Source: Hsuehochloa calcarea (lineage: Eukaryota; Streptophyta; Magnoliopsida; Poales; Poaceae). From it: 64,000 nucleotides of DNA. The stretch covers positions 20,345,098-20,409,097 of the forward strand of contig CM070602.1 in assembly GCA_036346395.1 (NCBI GenBank). The letters run 5' to 3'. A program made the position numbers and the translations under genes. Numbering within the stretch: the first letter of the stretch is position 1; every line of letters starts with the position of its first letter. Positions 1-12,003 of the stretch are shown one piece after another. The notes below the pieces were generated by a model, which saw nothing but the letters and a program-made list of their open reading frames with translations, ran no database searches and was not told the origin of the DNA.

Positions 1-575
1 TATACCGGTTTGAGCAGAAGTGAAGGACATGCACATTCATCCATTCATGTGATTTCTATTACCTCATATTTGGGTTCCATTGTATGTTTGATGAATTATG
101 ACTATTTCTGTTAAAAGTATTCTTTTGTACTTGCTGAGTCATGGACTCACCCTTGCTGTGTTTCTTGTTTTTAGGTGAACCATGATGACGACATTTATGG
201 GAGGGAGTAGACACATGGTTGCACACACCTTTGGAATAAATAATTTGTTATTATCCCGCATTTAGGAGTTTGAACTGTAATAACAAATAACTCTTTTGTT
301 AATCGTTATTGGATATTGTTATGCTTAGGTTATATGAGTTATAGATTCATGCTCTCCAGTTATAGTCTTAATAGTTTTCTTTCGAACAGAGTATCATGTT
401 CGAACTCATATGTCATTTGTTTATTGCTGAAATTTGGTTGTTTATTATGTTAAATCCATTTTGAATAGAACTTAGTTTGCTTTTTATTGTTATGGTGTTA
501 GAAATTATTCAAATCGTTTATTCGTGGTAGAGAGTTTAGGTAACATCTTGGCTTTCACATAGCTAGGGTGTTACA
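1..575 (+). mobile_element. 3' part of a Ty3/gypsy-type LTR, cut by window start
   Basis: This is AT-rich noncoding DNA ending in GGGTGTTACA at 566-575, the usual 3' end of plant gypsy LTRs of the TGTAACACCC...GGGTGTTACA type. Directly after it the sequence resumes inside the gag of a Tat-type gypsy. The homologous gag on the minus strand near 40220-40240 runs continuously through the corresponding codons, so this LTR interrupts that gag. ATGAC at 576-580 is the expected second target-site copy; the first copy lies outside the window. I saw no ORF of note. Confidence 0.6.
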
Positions 576-1980
576 ATGACCTCTTCGCTGAAGAGATCGC
601 ACGAAGGTTTTGGGGCGCAATGGTCAGACTTGAGAAAACTCACTGACATCGTTCTGGTAGTCATACCGGAATGACTTCATCGAACATGAGTCATTCGAAT
701 AACTCTCCTCGTGGATAACAACACGACAACAGGTCCGATCGCTCCCCTAACCACAACTCTCGAGGAGAAGAGTTCTTCAAACATCAGGTGATCAACAAGC
801 TCCTAAGGGAGGTGATAGTTCACTACTACTACCTAGGAATCTGCAAAGATGGAATACAAGGAGTATTACCCAAGTATGACTAAGACCTATCATAGGTTAG
901 GTTCACCTGCCACTGGGTATCGTCGAGTTTGATCACCTAGGGATATCAACCCTTCTTTCCTGCAAAGAAGGTGTCATGATATTATTAATGTATGTTGGGT
1001 GTTCTCGCCTAACCTTCGAGCAGTTTGCTAGCTGTCGCGGTTTCGACTAGTGAACATGAAGAAGTTTGGTGGGTGACAAAATCTCATCGAATTTATTCAT
1101 ATCTATACAACCACTGTTTGAGCAACAGGAGGAGGAGAGCACGTCATGGCGAATTACCTTCCTACTATGCTCGAAGGATCTCCTCGGTTGTGGTTGTTAC
1201 ATCAACCACAGGAGTCGATATATTCGTGGCAACATCTCTGTGATCTACTACTGCCCAATTTCCAGGGTACTTACAACCGTCCCAAAAAGTAGGATGACCT
1301 GCACAGGATGGGACAAAACACCCATGAGACCTTGCGCCAGTTCATCAGGCGTTTCAGTCAGGTTCGCAACTCCATACCTGAGGTTTCTGATTCTTTTGTT
1401 ATCAGAGCATTTATCCAGGGAGTCCGCAATAGAAGGATCATAGAGGACATCGCTTTAAATCCTCTGGCTACTATTGTCAACCTTTTTGAGATGGCCGACC
1501 GATATGCAACTGCTGCAGAAGCAGTTGAGTGGAATAGAACCATCGATCGAGATGATAAAGATACTCAAGAAGTAGGCAGAAGAAGGATAAAAAGGACAAG
1601 AAGTCCAAGAGCAAGGCCAAAGGCCAAAAGCCTCAAGTCAATAGCTCCAAGGAAGTCTTAACCATAAGCGATAAAGTGCCTCGAGGCTCCAAGCTATCCT
1701 CCAACCTGGGTAAAGGCAAACGCCCCGAACAGAAGAATGACAATCCTAGGTGGTGCTCTTTCCATAAAAAGGAAGGACACGACCTTCGCAACTGCTGAAT
1801 TTTCCAACGAAAACTCGAGGACTACTACACCGACAAAAGACCACTTCCTACACTCGAGGAGGTAGGGCAAACAAGTGGTCGAAAGTAGTTGGACGATGAT
1901 GATGTGATGCCATTTCAGGATCCAAAGCACATCATTCATCAAATCTATGGAGGATCTTCGACATACGAGTCAAAATGATA
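576..1980 (+). pseudogene. gypsy gag remnant (element 1)
   Basis: The clearest open segment is 1308-1661, which reads HETLRQFIRRFSQVRNSIPE, AFIQGVRN and LFEMADRYATAAEAVEWNR. These are hallmarks of the plant retrotrans_gag domain, which forms the virus-like particle. The segment continues into a Lys/Arg-rich stretch. Upstream (576-1300) and downstream (1660-1980) homology to the minus-strand gag at 39150-41122 is interrupted by stops. No full ORF survives. Confidence 0.8.
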
Positions 1981-1999
1981 GCTCAAGGCTCTCGAGCGT

Positions 2000-2640
2000 G
2001 AGGTAAACTCCATTAACCCTCCTCTTGTCAACAAATTACCAAAGTGGTCGGAGGTCACCATCTCTTTCGAGAAAGGTGATTATTCGATCCCTTATACTCG
2101 ACCAGGTCTATTCCTGATCGTGGTCGAGCCCACCATCAACAACTATTGAGTAAATCGTGTGTTAGTTGATGGTAGGAGTTCATTAAACATATTATTTCCA
2201 TGTGCCCTGGATGAGATGCAAGTACCTAGGACCAAGGTAAAATATGTACGATACGCATTTAATGGGATCGTACAAGGGTCTTCGGCCAAACCTATTGGCT
2301 AAGTTTCTCCCCTGTAACGTTTGGTTCTCCAAACAACTTCAGGATAGAAAAAAAATTCTTTTGACACGACATACAATGCCATACTCGAATGACCAACTTT
2401 GGCACGATTTCTAATGGCTGCTCATTATAGTTATCAATGTCTTAAGATGTTAGGTCTCAAAAGAGTAATCACAATCCGCTATGATCAAAAGATGGCGCTT
2501 ACATGCGATCGAAAATCCATCGAGATGGTTGACCAGATACCAACTCGAGAAGCAAGCAAGAGTCGACCTTTGACCAAGCAGTCGAAGCCAAAGCAGCAAC
2601 AAAGCCGAACGATCAAGTTAAAGAAGTTCTACTGAACCCA
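2000..2640 (+). pseudogene. gypsy aspartic protease remnant (element 1)
   Basis: The translation shows RVLVDGRSSLNILF, the retropepsin active-site region, followed by LDEMQVPRTKV and GIVQGSSAKPIG. The homologous copy at about 39130-39170 (minus) reads VDGGSSLNILF, so one Gly of the active-site loop is Arg here. Stops occur at several places. The open segment 2399-2635 covers the C-terminal part with the ARFLMAAHYSYQCLKM motif common to Tat polyproteins. Confidence 0.75.
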
Positions 2641-2689
2641 AAGGAGACTTCAAAGACTATTCGCATTGGGGCTACTTCCAACCCTAAAT

Positions 2690-3205
2690 AGGAAGACGTC
2701 CTCGTCACCTTCCTCTGAGCTAACGCATATGTCTTCGTGTGGCAAGCATCCGACATGCCCGGAATCCCCAGGGAGGTAATCGAATACATGCTAGCTCTAC
2801 GGTCTGACAAGAAACCCGTAAAACAAAAAATACATAGATTTGCACCTGATCAACGAGATACTATCAAATCAGAATTGGGCAGGCTACTTAAAGTAAGCTT
2901 TATAAGAGAAGTCGACCACCCAGAGTGGTTGGCTAACCCTGTAATGGTTAGAAAATCTAACGATAAGTGGCGTATGTGTGTAGACTTTACTGATCTCAAT
3001 AAAGGTTGTCTAAAAGATGATTTTCCTATTCCTCGTATTGTTCAGTTGGTTGACTCTACCGCTGGTTGCGAAATATTGAGTTTCCTAGATGCATATTCTT
3101 GTTATCATCATATTAGTATGTGTTTATAAGATAAAAAAAGATTTTATTTATTATACCATTAAGAATATTTTGCTATGTCAAAATGCCATTTGGTTTTAAA
3201 AAATT
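2690..3205 (+). pseudogene. gypsy reverse transcriptase, N-terminal half (element 1)
   Basis: The open segment 2737-3129 encodes ASDMPGIPREVIEYML, REVDHPEWLANPVMVRKSN, KWRMCVDFTDLNKGC and STAGCEILSFLDAYS, the fingers and first palm block of Tat-type RT. The Asp of FLDAYS is the first catalytic carboxylate. The frame ends in a stop at 3127-3129, and the domain is cut at 3205 just after the MPFG motif by a Copia insertion. The YVDD block is missing on the far side of the insertion, so insertion was accompanied by loss of RT sequence. Confidence 0.85.
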
Positions 3206-5545
3206 ATTGGACCGAAAACACGATTAGAGGGGGGTGAATATGAGCACGCTCTCTTTTTAAACCAAGATCGAATTCAACACAAATTTCACTCCAATAGCTA
3301 TGGAAGCTATGAAGATCAATATACCAGTACAGCGGAAGACTAGTATTGAATCCAATCTAACCCCCGAAGCAAAATAACCAAAATCAATCAAAAACTCAAT
3401 TTCAAAGTGTTGGGTGGTCGGACCTTTATGTCAATGGTGGTCTGACCGGTCCTTGGGCGGTCGGACCTCTATGTTAATGGCGGTCTGACCACCAGCCTAA
3501 TGAACAGTGAAATCAGCCCAAAAAATGAAGTTGTAAATAGGTCTAACTTTTGATCTGCAACTCCAAACTTGATGAAACTTGGAACACACCTTCTCTAGGA
3601 TGTCAGGAACCTATTCCAATAGAAGATCATGAAGATCCTTAGAAAAGTTACGACCTTTTTTCCGTTTTAACGAAGAGTGCTCCAAAACTGAGTCAAATAC
3701 GAAATATGATCTAGAGACTTGCTCGTGGGTGATTGATGATCAAGATGATCCTAGATGTGTTCCCACATATCACAGCAAGCTAGATCATGTGAAGAAATCA
3801 AGTAAAAACTCGCGGATCAAAGAAAGACTCAAAATCACCAAATAGATATAAGGAAAGCAAAGAAACACATCTTTAAGCAAACTTTCCTTGGATTTATTTG
3901 ATATGGTTTGGGTTTACAGCCACTTCATCAATGGAGGACAAAGCTCAATCCAAGAGCATGAAATTAAATCAAAACTCTCTAGAACCCTAACCTCCACTGA
4001 TCCTCTCCCTAAGCAAAACTAGGATTTCAAACACAATGAAAGGGTTGAAGGGGGTGCAGCCACCTCCCTCCTCTATTTGTAATGGAGGCTTAGACTTTCC
4101 AGAAGATTTACCCAAATAGGCTCCCGTTAAGGCCCAACACAAATGGGTCACACACGCACGATTTTAAAGCGTTGTCTTCATCGCCTAGTCCTGATCATCC
4201 TCGTCGTTGACCGTCGTTGACCACAAAGCAACCTACACAACAATAGATAAGCAAATCGAATTCGGAAACAAGTAGAATATGAGACCAAGTGTAGTATGAT
4301 CTCCTCTCTTGCCTACACCCTCTATTTTGGCCCAACTCCAAAATCCTCTTTTTGCATTTGGCATGTCCGACCGCCGCCATGGCCGGTCAGACTACCACTG
4401 GTCGGTCCGACCACCAGGGGTGGCCGGTTGGACCGCCTTTGGCGATCGACCATTGCTTGGCGGTCGATCGCCACCGCCTCGACAGAATCAAACGCTGCGA
4501 AAAATGTGTGAATCGACAAACCTTTAACGACATTACCAATTGTAATATCATCCTAAGATCATGAGCATATCCCCATGATATCCACAATCTCCCCCGTGAT
4601 GCACACAATGATAATTTTCCAAAAATGTAATATTTAAGGTTTGAAAAGTAAAATACTTTCGTTTTCGCATAAAGGCACAACTTGGTCCATAAGCATGAGA
4701 AAGCAATGGAAATGACCAAGCTGGCATCAGAATAGCATAGACAAGTGAGATAAGGCAAAAGAAAGCATAAAATCTTTAAATTCCAGAAAGGAGTCAAAAA
4801 TCTCATTTAAGGTCCATATGAAAGAATAATTGTTAAATCGGCCTTTGATCATCGTGAGGATTAAGAAATACAATTCAAGTTCAGAAAGGCAATAAGACGA
4901 TAAGAATGCAATTCAAATGCTCCCCTCACTATGATCCTCAGATTTCAAAAAGTTTCAAATTCTCCTATTTTCTACCCCATTTTAACATTTTTATATCTTC
5001 TCCCCCTTTGACAATGGAGTCATCAAGGAATCACATCTTTCTCTCGTCCGGAGATAACAAATGCAGAATGGAGAAAGAAGCATAAGAAGGAGTATGCATG
5101 AAATGAAATGGAGTGGCTTCATTTTTTAGCAAGATCATGATAAGACATATATATTAAAGCTAAGCTCGAAGGCTCAATATAAACCAATGAATTTGATCAA
5201 TTTAAGCAAAGCTTCAAATTTAGCAAGTTCATCAACAGGAATCCTAAAATGATACTGGCCATGTGAAAATGTCAATGTGAGGTCAAAAAGCTAACAATAA
5301 CCACATTAAGAGACAAACAGGTCTTGAAATGAATCCTTTTGCTCAAATTTCTCAAACACTCATTTTTCACCAGTTTTTCATTTGCAATGAATATGGAAGT
5401 TGACTAATGGTTTAACTTAGTGACAAGATCCTGGACTAGGAGCCATCCACAAACTCATCCTAAGCTTCGACCAGAAGTTGATTAAAGGTATATCTTAGTG
5501 AAGAAGATCCTGGACTATGAGCTATCCACAAACTCTTCCTAAGCT
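3206..5545 (-). mobile_element. SIRE-like Copia 3' end: LTR plus polyprotein tail
   Basis: On the minus strand an LTR runs from 4586 (TGTGGATATCATGG) to 3206 (CGGTCCAATA), 1381 bp. It is preceded by a polypurine tract (GGGGGAGAT, plus 4587-4595) and by the end of the element's internal region, which encodes an LMTPLSKGE-like tail near 5005-5030 typical of the SIRE/Maximus Copia group. The LTR matches the solo LTR at 8312-10128 in opposite orientation. Inside, about 85 bp is tandemly duplicated at 5398-5550. The 5' LTR and most of gag-pol are absent. No target duplication is visible, and the insertion removed part of the host gypsy RT. Confidence 0.7.
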
Positions 5546-6765
5546 TCTACCGGGCGACAAATATTTTTGATCTGCAGGAAATATTCAACAACCTCAGAAA
5601 GCACCATTTGAAACTCAATCCTGAGAAGTGTGTGTTTGGACTCTCTTCAGAAAAATTGCTTGGATTCCTTATTTCCGCACGAGGAATCAAAGCAAATCCT
5701 GAAAAGATAAAGGGTATTGAATAAATGTGTCCTCCTACCTCGAAGAAAGAAGTCCGGAAACTCACAGGATGCATGACAGCTTGAAGTCTTTTCATCGCAC
5801 GACTGAGAGAAAAATAATTTCCTTTCTTTAAACTTGTAAGGAAACATGAGGGCTTCGAATGGTCAGAGGAGGCAAACAAAGCCTTCGAGGATGTCAAGAG
5901 GTATCTTATGAGTGCTCCTGTTCTGGTTTCTCCAAAACCAGAAGAGACGCTCTTAATATATCTAGCTGTCACACCACAGGCAGTGAGCACAGTGCTGGTT
6001 GCCGAACTAAAAACGTTCAACGACTAGTTTACTACGTAAGTGAAGTTTTACACGGGCCTAAGGAGCGATGCCCTTATGTTCACAAACTGTTATATGCCAT
6101 GCTTATACCTTTGAGGAAACTGATATATTATTTTCAGGCATACAAGATAATTGTGTCGTCTGAGTTTTCCTTAGGAGTGGTCCTCTAGAATTTGGAAGCA
6201 GCGGGACGCATGGAAAATGGTCGGTTGAACTTGGGGATTTGGATCTCTATTTCGTTTCTCGAACGGCCATTAAATCCCATATCTTGGCTAACTTTATCAC
6301 CGAATGGATAAATCCTGAACCTATTCAGGATCCCCAATATGAATCCCACGACCAGTGGACAATATACTTTGATGGGTCACTTACGCTAAGTGGCTCAGGG
6401 CTGGGGTGGTCCTGGAATCTCCTACAAGAGAAACCTTAAAGTATGCTATTCAATTAAACCTCCCTGCCACTAGCAACATGGCGGAATACAAAGGTTTGTT
6501 GGCTGGCATACGGGCAGCGAAAGGGCTCGGGATCCGACGACTACTCGTGAGAGGACTCTCAACTAGTTGTGAATTAGGTCGAAAAAGAGTACCAGTGCTC
6601 TAATCCAACCATGTCTCGGTACTTACCAGAAGTAAGGAAGTTTGAAAAGCATTTTTTCGATTTTGAGGTACAATATATCCCTCGAAAGGATAATTTCCTC
6701 GTTGACCAGTTGGCTTGAATGACTTCTTCTTGATCACAAGTACCAAAAGGAGTATTTTTGGAACA
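5546..6765 (+). pseudogene. gypsy RT C-terminus and RNase H remnant (element 1)
   Basis: The frame resumes with LQEIFNNLRKHHLKLNPEKC, the end of the RT palm and thumb, then KKEVRKLTGC (connection domain). RNase H follows: WTIYFDGSLTLSGSGLG at about 6356-6406, then NMAEYKGLLAGIRAAKGLGI and, after a frameshift near 6550, DSQLVVN. The expected Tat sequence IPRKDNFLVDQLA and VFLEQ close the segment at 6765. Several in-frame stops are present (for example near 5720 and 6190). The segment is cut at 6765 by a large LTR. Confidence 0.8.
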
Positions 6766-8311
6766 AGTCGGGACACAAAAATGCAATTCTGGACCCTCTG
6801 TGTATTCTGCACTAGTCCAAGATCACGCTAGTGAATATAGTATCAACATAGATGGATATCAATCCACACAAGACGATTAATAGAATAAACGACTAATTTG
6901 AATAGAAAATAATAGTTTTGACCTTATGATCGAGTTTACATTTATTAAGCCTCGCAGGGCTGGCAATAAATAAAATAGCAGCAGCGGAACAAAGTTTAAC
7001 TCCAGCGGAATCCCATCAATTCACCACAGGAAACCGACTGGGATCAAGACCCTAACGATCAGCACCATCGTAGAACTCCTCAAATGCAGGCGAAGGCTCC
7101 TCTACTTTTGTTGATTGATTATAGCAAGCATGAGTACACAACCGTACTCGTAAATCATACCACATAATGCAATTTATAGATGATGGCTTATTCCAAAGGA
7201 ATGGCTTTTGTGGTTATTTTGCATAAGGCAACATTTGCACTTGAATATGAATAATAGATTGAGAACAATATTAAAACAAGTAAACAATAATAGTTTAATA
7301 TTTGTTTTCACAAAGGACACACAGTCTAAATAAGTTATTCACACAGCCATACGACTTAGATCACACAGCTCCATTCCTAAATATTTTATGAAAATCTACC
7401 CCTTGTGTGAAATTCACGAGCATGTCTATGACCGCGGACGTAGCTATTCAAATAGATTGTTTAACACTCTGTAGAGGTTGTACACTTTACCCACAAGATG
7501 TAATCAACTGGATCAGAGCTGGTCACAACAAAACCTTTTGGAAACTTCGTCTCAAGCATTGACACTCCCTATGTGCTTTACCGCCGTCCAATCGATACAC
7601 AAAGCGCTTGACACGACACACACCGTTGGACACAGATGCGGCGAATCGTCCCACGATGTGATAATCACATCTCCAGCCCATCACACAGCTTAACCTACAA
7701 CCCGAGTTGTCAATGTCAAGACTCCATAACTTACTAAGTTAGGTCCGTCCCATACCAGGCATGTGGTCGTACAGTAAGGCCCAGTTCAATGACGCACGAA
7801 GTTAAGTCCTTAATTGATCAAGGCAAGACTTCTAATTTCTAACTAAATGTAACACAGACCAATATTCTCATTCACACAGTTTCCACCATATCACATAGTT
7901 TTCACCACTTGCCTTAGTATAAATCTTTTACCACTCTGTTGGTTAAGTGCAACACATACCATCAACGAGTAATAGCACACAACGCATATAATTTTATCAC
8001 ACAGTTCCATAATCACCTAATCAAGTTTATATTTGCAACTCATATGAGATGATGACTCATAGCATGGCAAGCAATCTACTCGTATCTAACCCACCCGCGT
8101 TGGTGCTACGATAATACCAACTAATAATGAACCAACCTAGGGTGACAAAAGATCATGGCATAGCAATAGACAAGGTGGTTGTAACAAATTGGATTAATAA
8201 CTAAACCCAAAAGCATTTAAATAAATACTTGAAATAGAATGCAATAATTTGAAACAATGTATTTTAAAAACTGGGTTCAATATGATCAAAGGTATAACTT
8301 GCCTTGGAATA

Positions 8312-10128
8312 TGTGGATTTCATGGGGATATGCTCCAGATCTTAGGATGATGTGACAATTGGCAATGGCGTTTACGGTTTGTCGTTTCACGCGTTTTCGA
8401 CAAAGTTACTGAGCTTATCGCTCGGGCGGTCCGACCGGTCCTTGCCGCTGGTCCGAGCCGGTCCCAAATCGGTCGGACCGGCCAATCTTGTGATCGGACG
8501 GCGGTGACCAAAGTGGTCAAAACGAGTGGGCCAAAAATAGGTGTTGTAGGCAAGTGAGGGATCCCAATGCACTTGGTCTCATGATTTTGGAGTCTCGATA
8601 AAAGTTCTATTGGTTTAAAGTTTCGAAGGTTTGAATTTGGGAGCTTGAATTTGGCTAAGTCTAAAGGCGGTCCGACCGCTCACGAGGAGCGGTCCGGCCA
8701 AGCCATATATGGTCCGACCGCCATTGTGGAGCGGTCCGACCGCCATGGGCGGTCCGACCGCTCACCCGAGCGGTCAGACCGGTTTCTACTTGAACGTCGG
8801 CCAACTTTGTGGCGATGTTGTTTTGTTAGGTCAAAGTCATTGGTTTCATGGCATATGATTTGCATGATGCATGTTTTGACTAACATGGGTCAAGTTGTGA
8901 AGAACTTGTTCCCGAATTCGTGTTTGCTTGTCTATGGTTGTGCAGGTTGCTTGGTGGTCAACGACGGTCAACGGCGAGGAGAATCGGGACTAGACTTGAA
9001 GAGTTGAGGTCCAGAACGATCGACGATGCCGGGTGAGGTCAACGACTCAAGCGTGACACAAGATGGACAATGGTGACCTATTAGCAAATCCATGACGCAT
9101 GGTGAAGCGGTTTAGGTCAAAAGGTTAAAGACGGCGCTTTGCGAAGCGTGCGTATGTGACCCGTTTGTTAGTGGGCCTTAACGGGAGCCCAATGGAGTCA
9201 AACCCTAGGAGTCTAGGCCTCCACTATAAATAGGGGAGGTGGTGGCCGCACCACCAAGCTCTCTCTCTCGCCTCTTTTGTTGCAAAACCCTAATTGGCTT
9301 AGGGAGTTGAGGTGGAGGTGGGGCTCTTTATGGTTTGAGGAGAATTTCGTGATCTTGGATTGACCAGCGATCCATGATGGCGTGGGTGTAATCCAGCGAC
9401 GATCACGTTCTTAATCAATGCAAGGTTTGCTTGAGATAAGTCTCTTTTCGTTCTTGCTTTCAATTTCGTGATTTTAGGGTTTTCTTTGATCCACGAGTTT
9501 TGATTGATTCTTTCACGTGGATTAGCTTGTCGTGATGTGTGGGAACCCATCTAGGATCAATTTGATCATCAATCACCCACGAGCAAGCGATTGGATCTAG
9601 TTTTCACTTTTGCGGCTTTTGCACCCTTCTTCAATCAGATCGTAAAAGATATTTGTTCGTCCAAGAATTATCATAATTGTTGATTGGAATAGGTCCTTAA
9701 TATCATAGAGAAGGTGTGTGCAAAGTTTCGTGAAGTTTGGAGTTGAGAATCAAAAGTTAGACCTAATTGCAACTTCGTCATCTGGTTGTTTTTTATTGCT
9801 CGAGCTCACGGTCGGACCGCCCCACACCGAGGTCGACCGATTTTGGTGCCGGTCCGACCGCCCCACACCGTAGGTCGATCGATTTTGGTGCGGTCGGACC
9901 GCCAGATATAAATGATCGACCGCCACTCGTTAAGATTTGATTCTTCACGATTTTTGTCGCATTGCTTAGGGGTTTAATTGGATTCAATACTAGTCTTCCA
10001 CAGATCGATATATTGATCTTCATAGCTTCATCATAGCTATTGGAGTGAAATTGTGTTGAATTCATATTTTGTGAAAAAGTGAGCGTGCTCCTATTCACCC
10101 CCCCTCTAGTCGCCTTTTCGGTCCAACA
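8312..10128 (+). mobile_element. SIRE-like Copia solo LTR with perfect TSD
   Basis: This 1817-bp LTR starts TGTGGATTTCATGG and ends GTCCAACA, and is flanked by perfect 5-bp duplications GAATA (8307-8311 and 10129-10133). It is homologous to the inverted LTR at 3206-4586. A solo LTR with intact TSD implies unequal recombination between the two LTRs of a once complete element. It contains clusters of the self-complementary motif CGGTCCGACCG (8420-8480, 8669-8785, 9810-9915) and a canonical promoter at 9225. Confidence 0.85.
9225..9232 (+). promoter_or_regulatory. TATA box of the SIRE-like solo LTR
   Basis: TATAAATA sits in the context CCACTATAAATAGGGGAGG, a near-ideal plant Pol II TATA box, followed by a CT-rich stretch (TCTCTCTCTCGCC at about 9260-9275). 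This is where U3/R transcription of the element would start. The same position in the inverted copy (about 4070-4085, minus) is degraded to ACAAATAG. Confidence 0.6.
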
Positions 10129-11843
10129 GAATAGGTATAGGTATTGGTCTTGACCTTAGTGTACTCCTTTTTTTAAAAGTCCCCAAAGAATTAACGTCTA
10201 CTCGCAAACAAAATAAATAAATAAAAGAGACAAAACAAACTCCAAAAATTAAATAAATATTATAAATAAATATATCTTGAATTTAGATGAATTTAGGAAT
10301 TTGAATGGGCTCAATCGGAGTTGGATGAAGAAGATATGGGCTTTGGAAGATCAAAACTCAAGAAAATAGCCTAAATTGGAATTTCTGGAATTTTCAAATT
10401 ATTTTTGTAAAGAATAATCCGAATTATGACGTCAGTTGACGTAAGCCCTAAGATTTGCGAAATTAAAATAAATCCCGGGAAAATGGCTGAGAGACTGACA
10501 GGTGGGGCCCACAGTCCATAGATCGGGTCCATGGGTTCACGAAACAGTAGATCTAACAATGGGACCCACATGGCAGCGACTCGGCTCACAGTGAATCAAG
10601 TTCACCGAGCGACTGGATCGGCGCTGGTTGGATCGTGCCACGCATGCACACACGTGGACGCTGACACGACACCACGCACGTGACACGCGGGCGCTAGCGC
10701 TGAGCTGGCGGCTCACGTGGACTAGGCGAGGCGGCGGCGCTCGGGTTCCAATGGTCGACGGCGAACGACGCCACTCACCAGGTGAGTGGTACCAGCAGAT
10801 AGCTAAGGCTATTACGAACTCGGTGGTGCACTTACGGGCGGCTGAGGTCGACGGTGATGGACGACGGCGAGGTCGGAGCGGTGAGGGAGCTGCAGCAGTT
10901 GTCGGACGAAGGTTCTGGCGACGCTCCTGCAGCGGGGAAGGGTGCACTGGGTAGCCCGGGAGACGACGGACTCGGTGGTGCAGTCGACGTTGACAAGGCG
11001 GCGACGACGGCGGCACAATTCGAAAAATGAAAAGCTTCAACCGAAAACCTAAAACTCCGATTGTGGCGGCGCTAGGGCTCTCAGGGCGATGAGGGTGTGG
11101 GTTGTAGGTTCGAGGCGCTGACGAACCTCGGGAGCTATTTATAGGAGCTTGACGCGCGGAAAAGGAATCCCCAAATTGAGTCCATTTTGAATACGAAAAC
11201 AACTTCGAAATCCGAGATAGAAACCGATTGGAGATTTGATTCGGTCGGATTCGGATGCGGGAAGATAAGGGATAAGATTTAACGCAAAAATACGGGGCGA
11301 TTTAGGTGGAAAATTCCCGTTGCTGTTCGGAGCTTCGAGCTTAGTAATGGCAGACGACGCGTCGGCTATGCGGGGAAGACGAGCGTGAGGAGGACGATGC
11401 GGTGGCGGGACCCACTTGTCAGCGAGACGAAGCGGCGCGTAGGGAGAGAGAAGAGGCTGACATGCGGAACCTGCATGTCAGTCGGAGCGGCGTGCGCGCA
11501 GTGCGAGCTGGGCCGCACAATGTTGGGTTGAGGTGGGAATAGGGCTAGGTTTCGACCCATTACTGTTTTTGAGATTTTAATTAGTTTTTCTTTTTAAAAA
11601 ATACTACAAAATCCAAATAGTAAATGAACTCAGGAAAATTCTAGAAAATATATCCAAGCACATAGAATCCAAATAAAATAGTTTTGATAATTGTTGGTGT
11701 TGGGATTAATCACATTAAATTGTTTTGATGCTAAAAGTACATATTAAGCTTTAATTAAAAATCCAAATAAAATCCAAATTTCGAATTTTGCAACTACTAA
11801 CTAATAAAAGATTTTTAAAAGCCCAAAAAATTGGGATGTTACA

Positions 11844-12000
11844 GAACAGCTCTCAGTTGTCTCTAGTCGAAACACCAGAGACATCTCCTATTGAGACGAC
11901 CCTTTTGGAATACGAGGATACCTGGATGAATCCTATTTATGAGTATCTTCAGAAGGGTACAATACCCAATGACGTAGATGGAAGGAAGAAAGAGGTTAGG
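11844..12000 (+). pseudogene. gypsy RNase H-integrase linker (element 1)
   Basis: The reading LSLVETPETSP, LEYEDTWMNPIYEYLQKGTI and PNDVDGRKKEV matches the linker between RNase H and integrase in Tat polyproteins (W-x-P-I-x-x-Y-L-x-x-G-x-x-P). It shows that the gypsy body continues on this side of the nested LTR. Homology ends near 11990-12005, where FAR1-like coding begins. The integrase is missing. Confidence 0.7.
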
Positions 12001-12003
12001 ACA

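Larger units (their letters stand above)
6766..11843 (-). mobile_element. large gypsy-type LTR (probable solo LTR), about 3.25 kb net
   Basis: The minus strand starts at 11843 with TGTAACATCCCAATT, a canonical plant gypsy LTR start, and ends near 6766. GAACA occurs directly before (6761-6765) and after (11844-11848), a 5-bp target duplication. Joining the flanks restores the expected gypsy VFLEQLS sequence. A 1.8-kb solo LTR plus 5-bp duplication is nested inside. The distal terminus reads AG instead of TG on the plus strand, so that end is slightly decayed. A TATA motif (CTATAAATAG, minus) lies near 11130-11140. No gag-pol coding is present, only short GC-rich ORFs (10540-11200) I regard as spurious. 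Confidence 0.65.
576..12000 (+). mobile_element. Tat-lineage Ty3/gypsy element 1, decayed and nested
   Basis: Gag, protease, reverse transcriptase, RNase H and the post-RNase H linker can be read in order on the + strand with many stops and frameshifts. The order is broken by a Copia fragment (3206-5545) and by a large LTR (6766-11843). No integrase or LTR of its own is present, and the right end stops near 12000 against a FAR1-like transposase. It belongs to the same family as the element at 31331-46490, sharing the gag and the RT motifs WRMCVDFTDLNK and STAGCEILSFLDAYS. It cannot be mobile. Confidence 0.85.

Noticed and set aside
1694..1942. Minus-strand ORFs across the gypsy gag/protease region
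   Set aside because: Antisense shadows of the decayed plus-strand gypsy; no motif of their own.
10537..11202. 221-codon minus ORF as a host gene
   Set aside because: It lies inside the large LTR, has no domain, is Pro/Arg/Ser-rich from GC bias, and is matched by an open plus frame (10628-10954).
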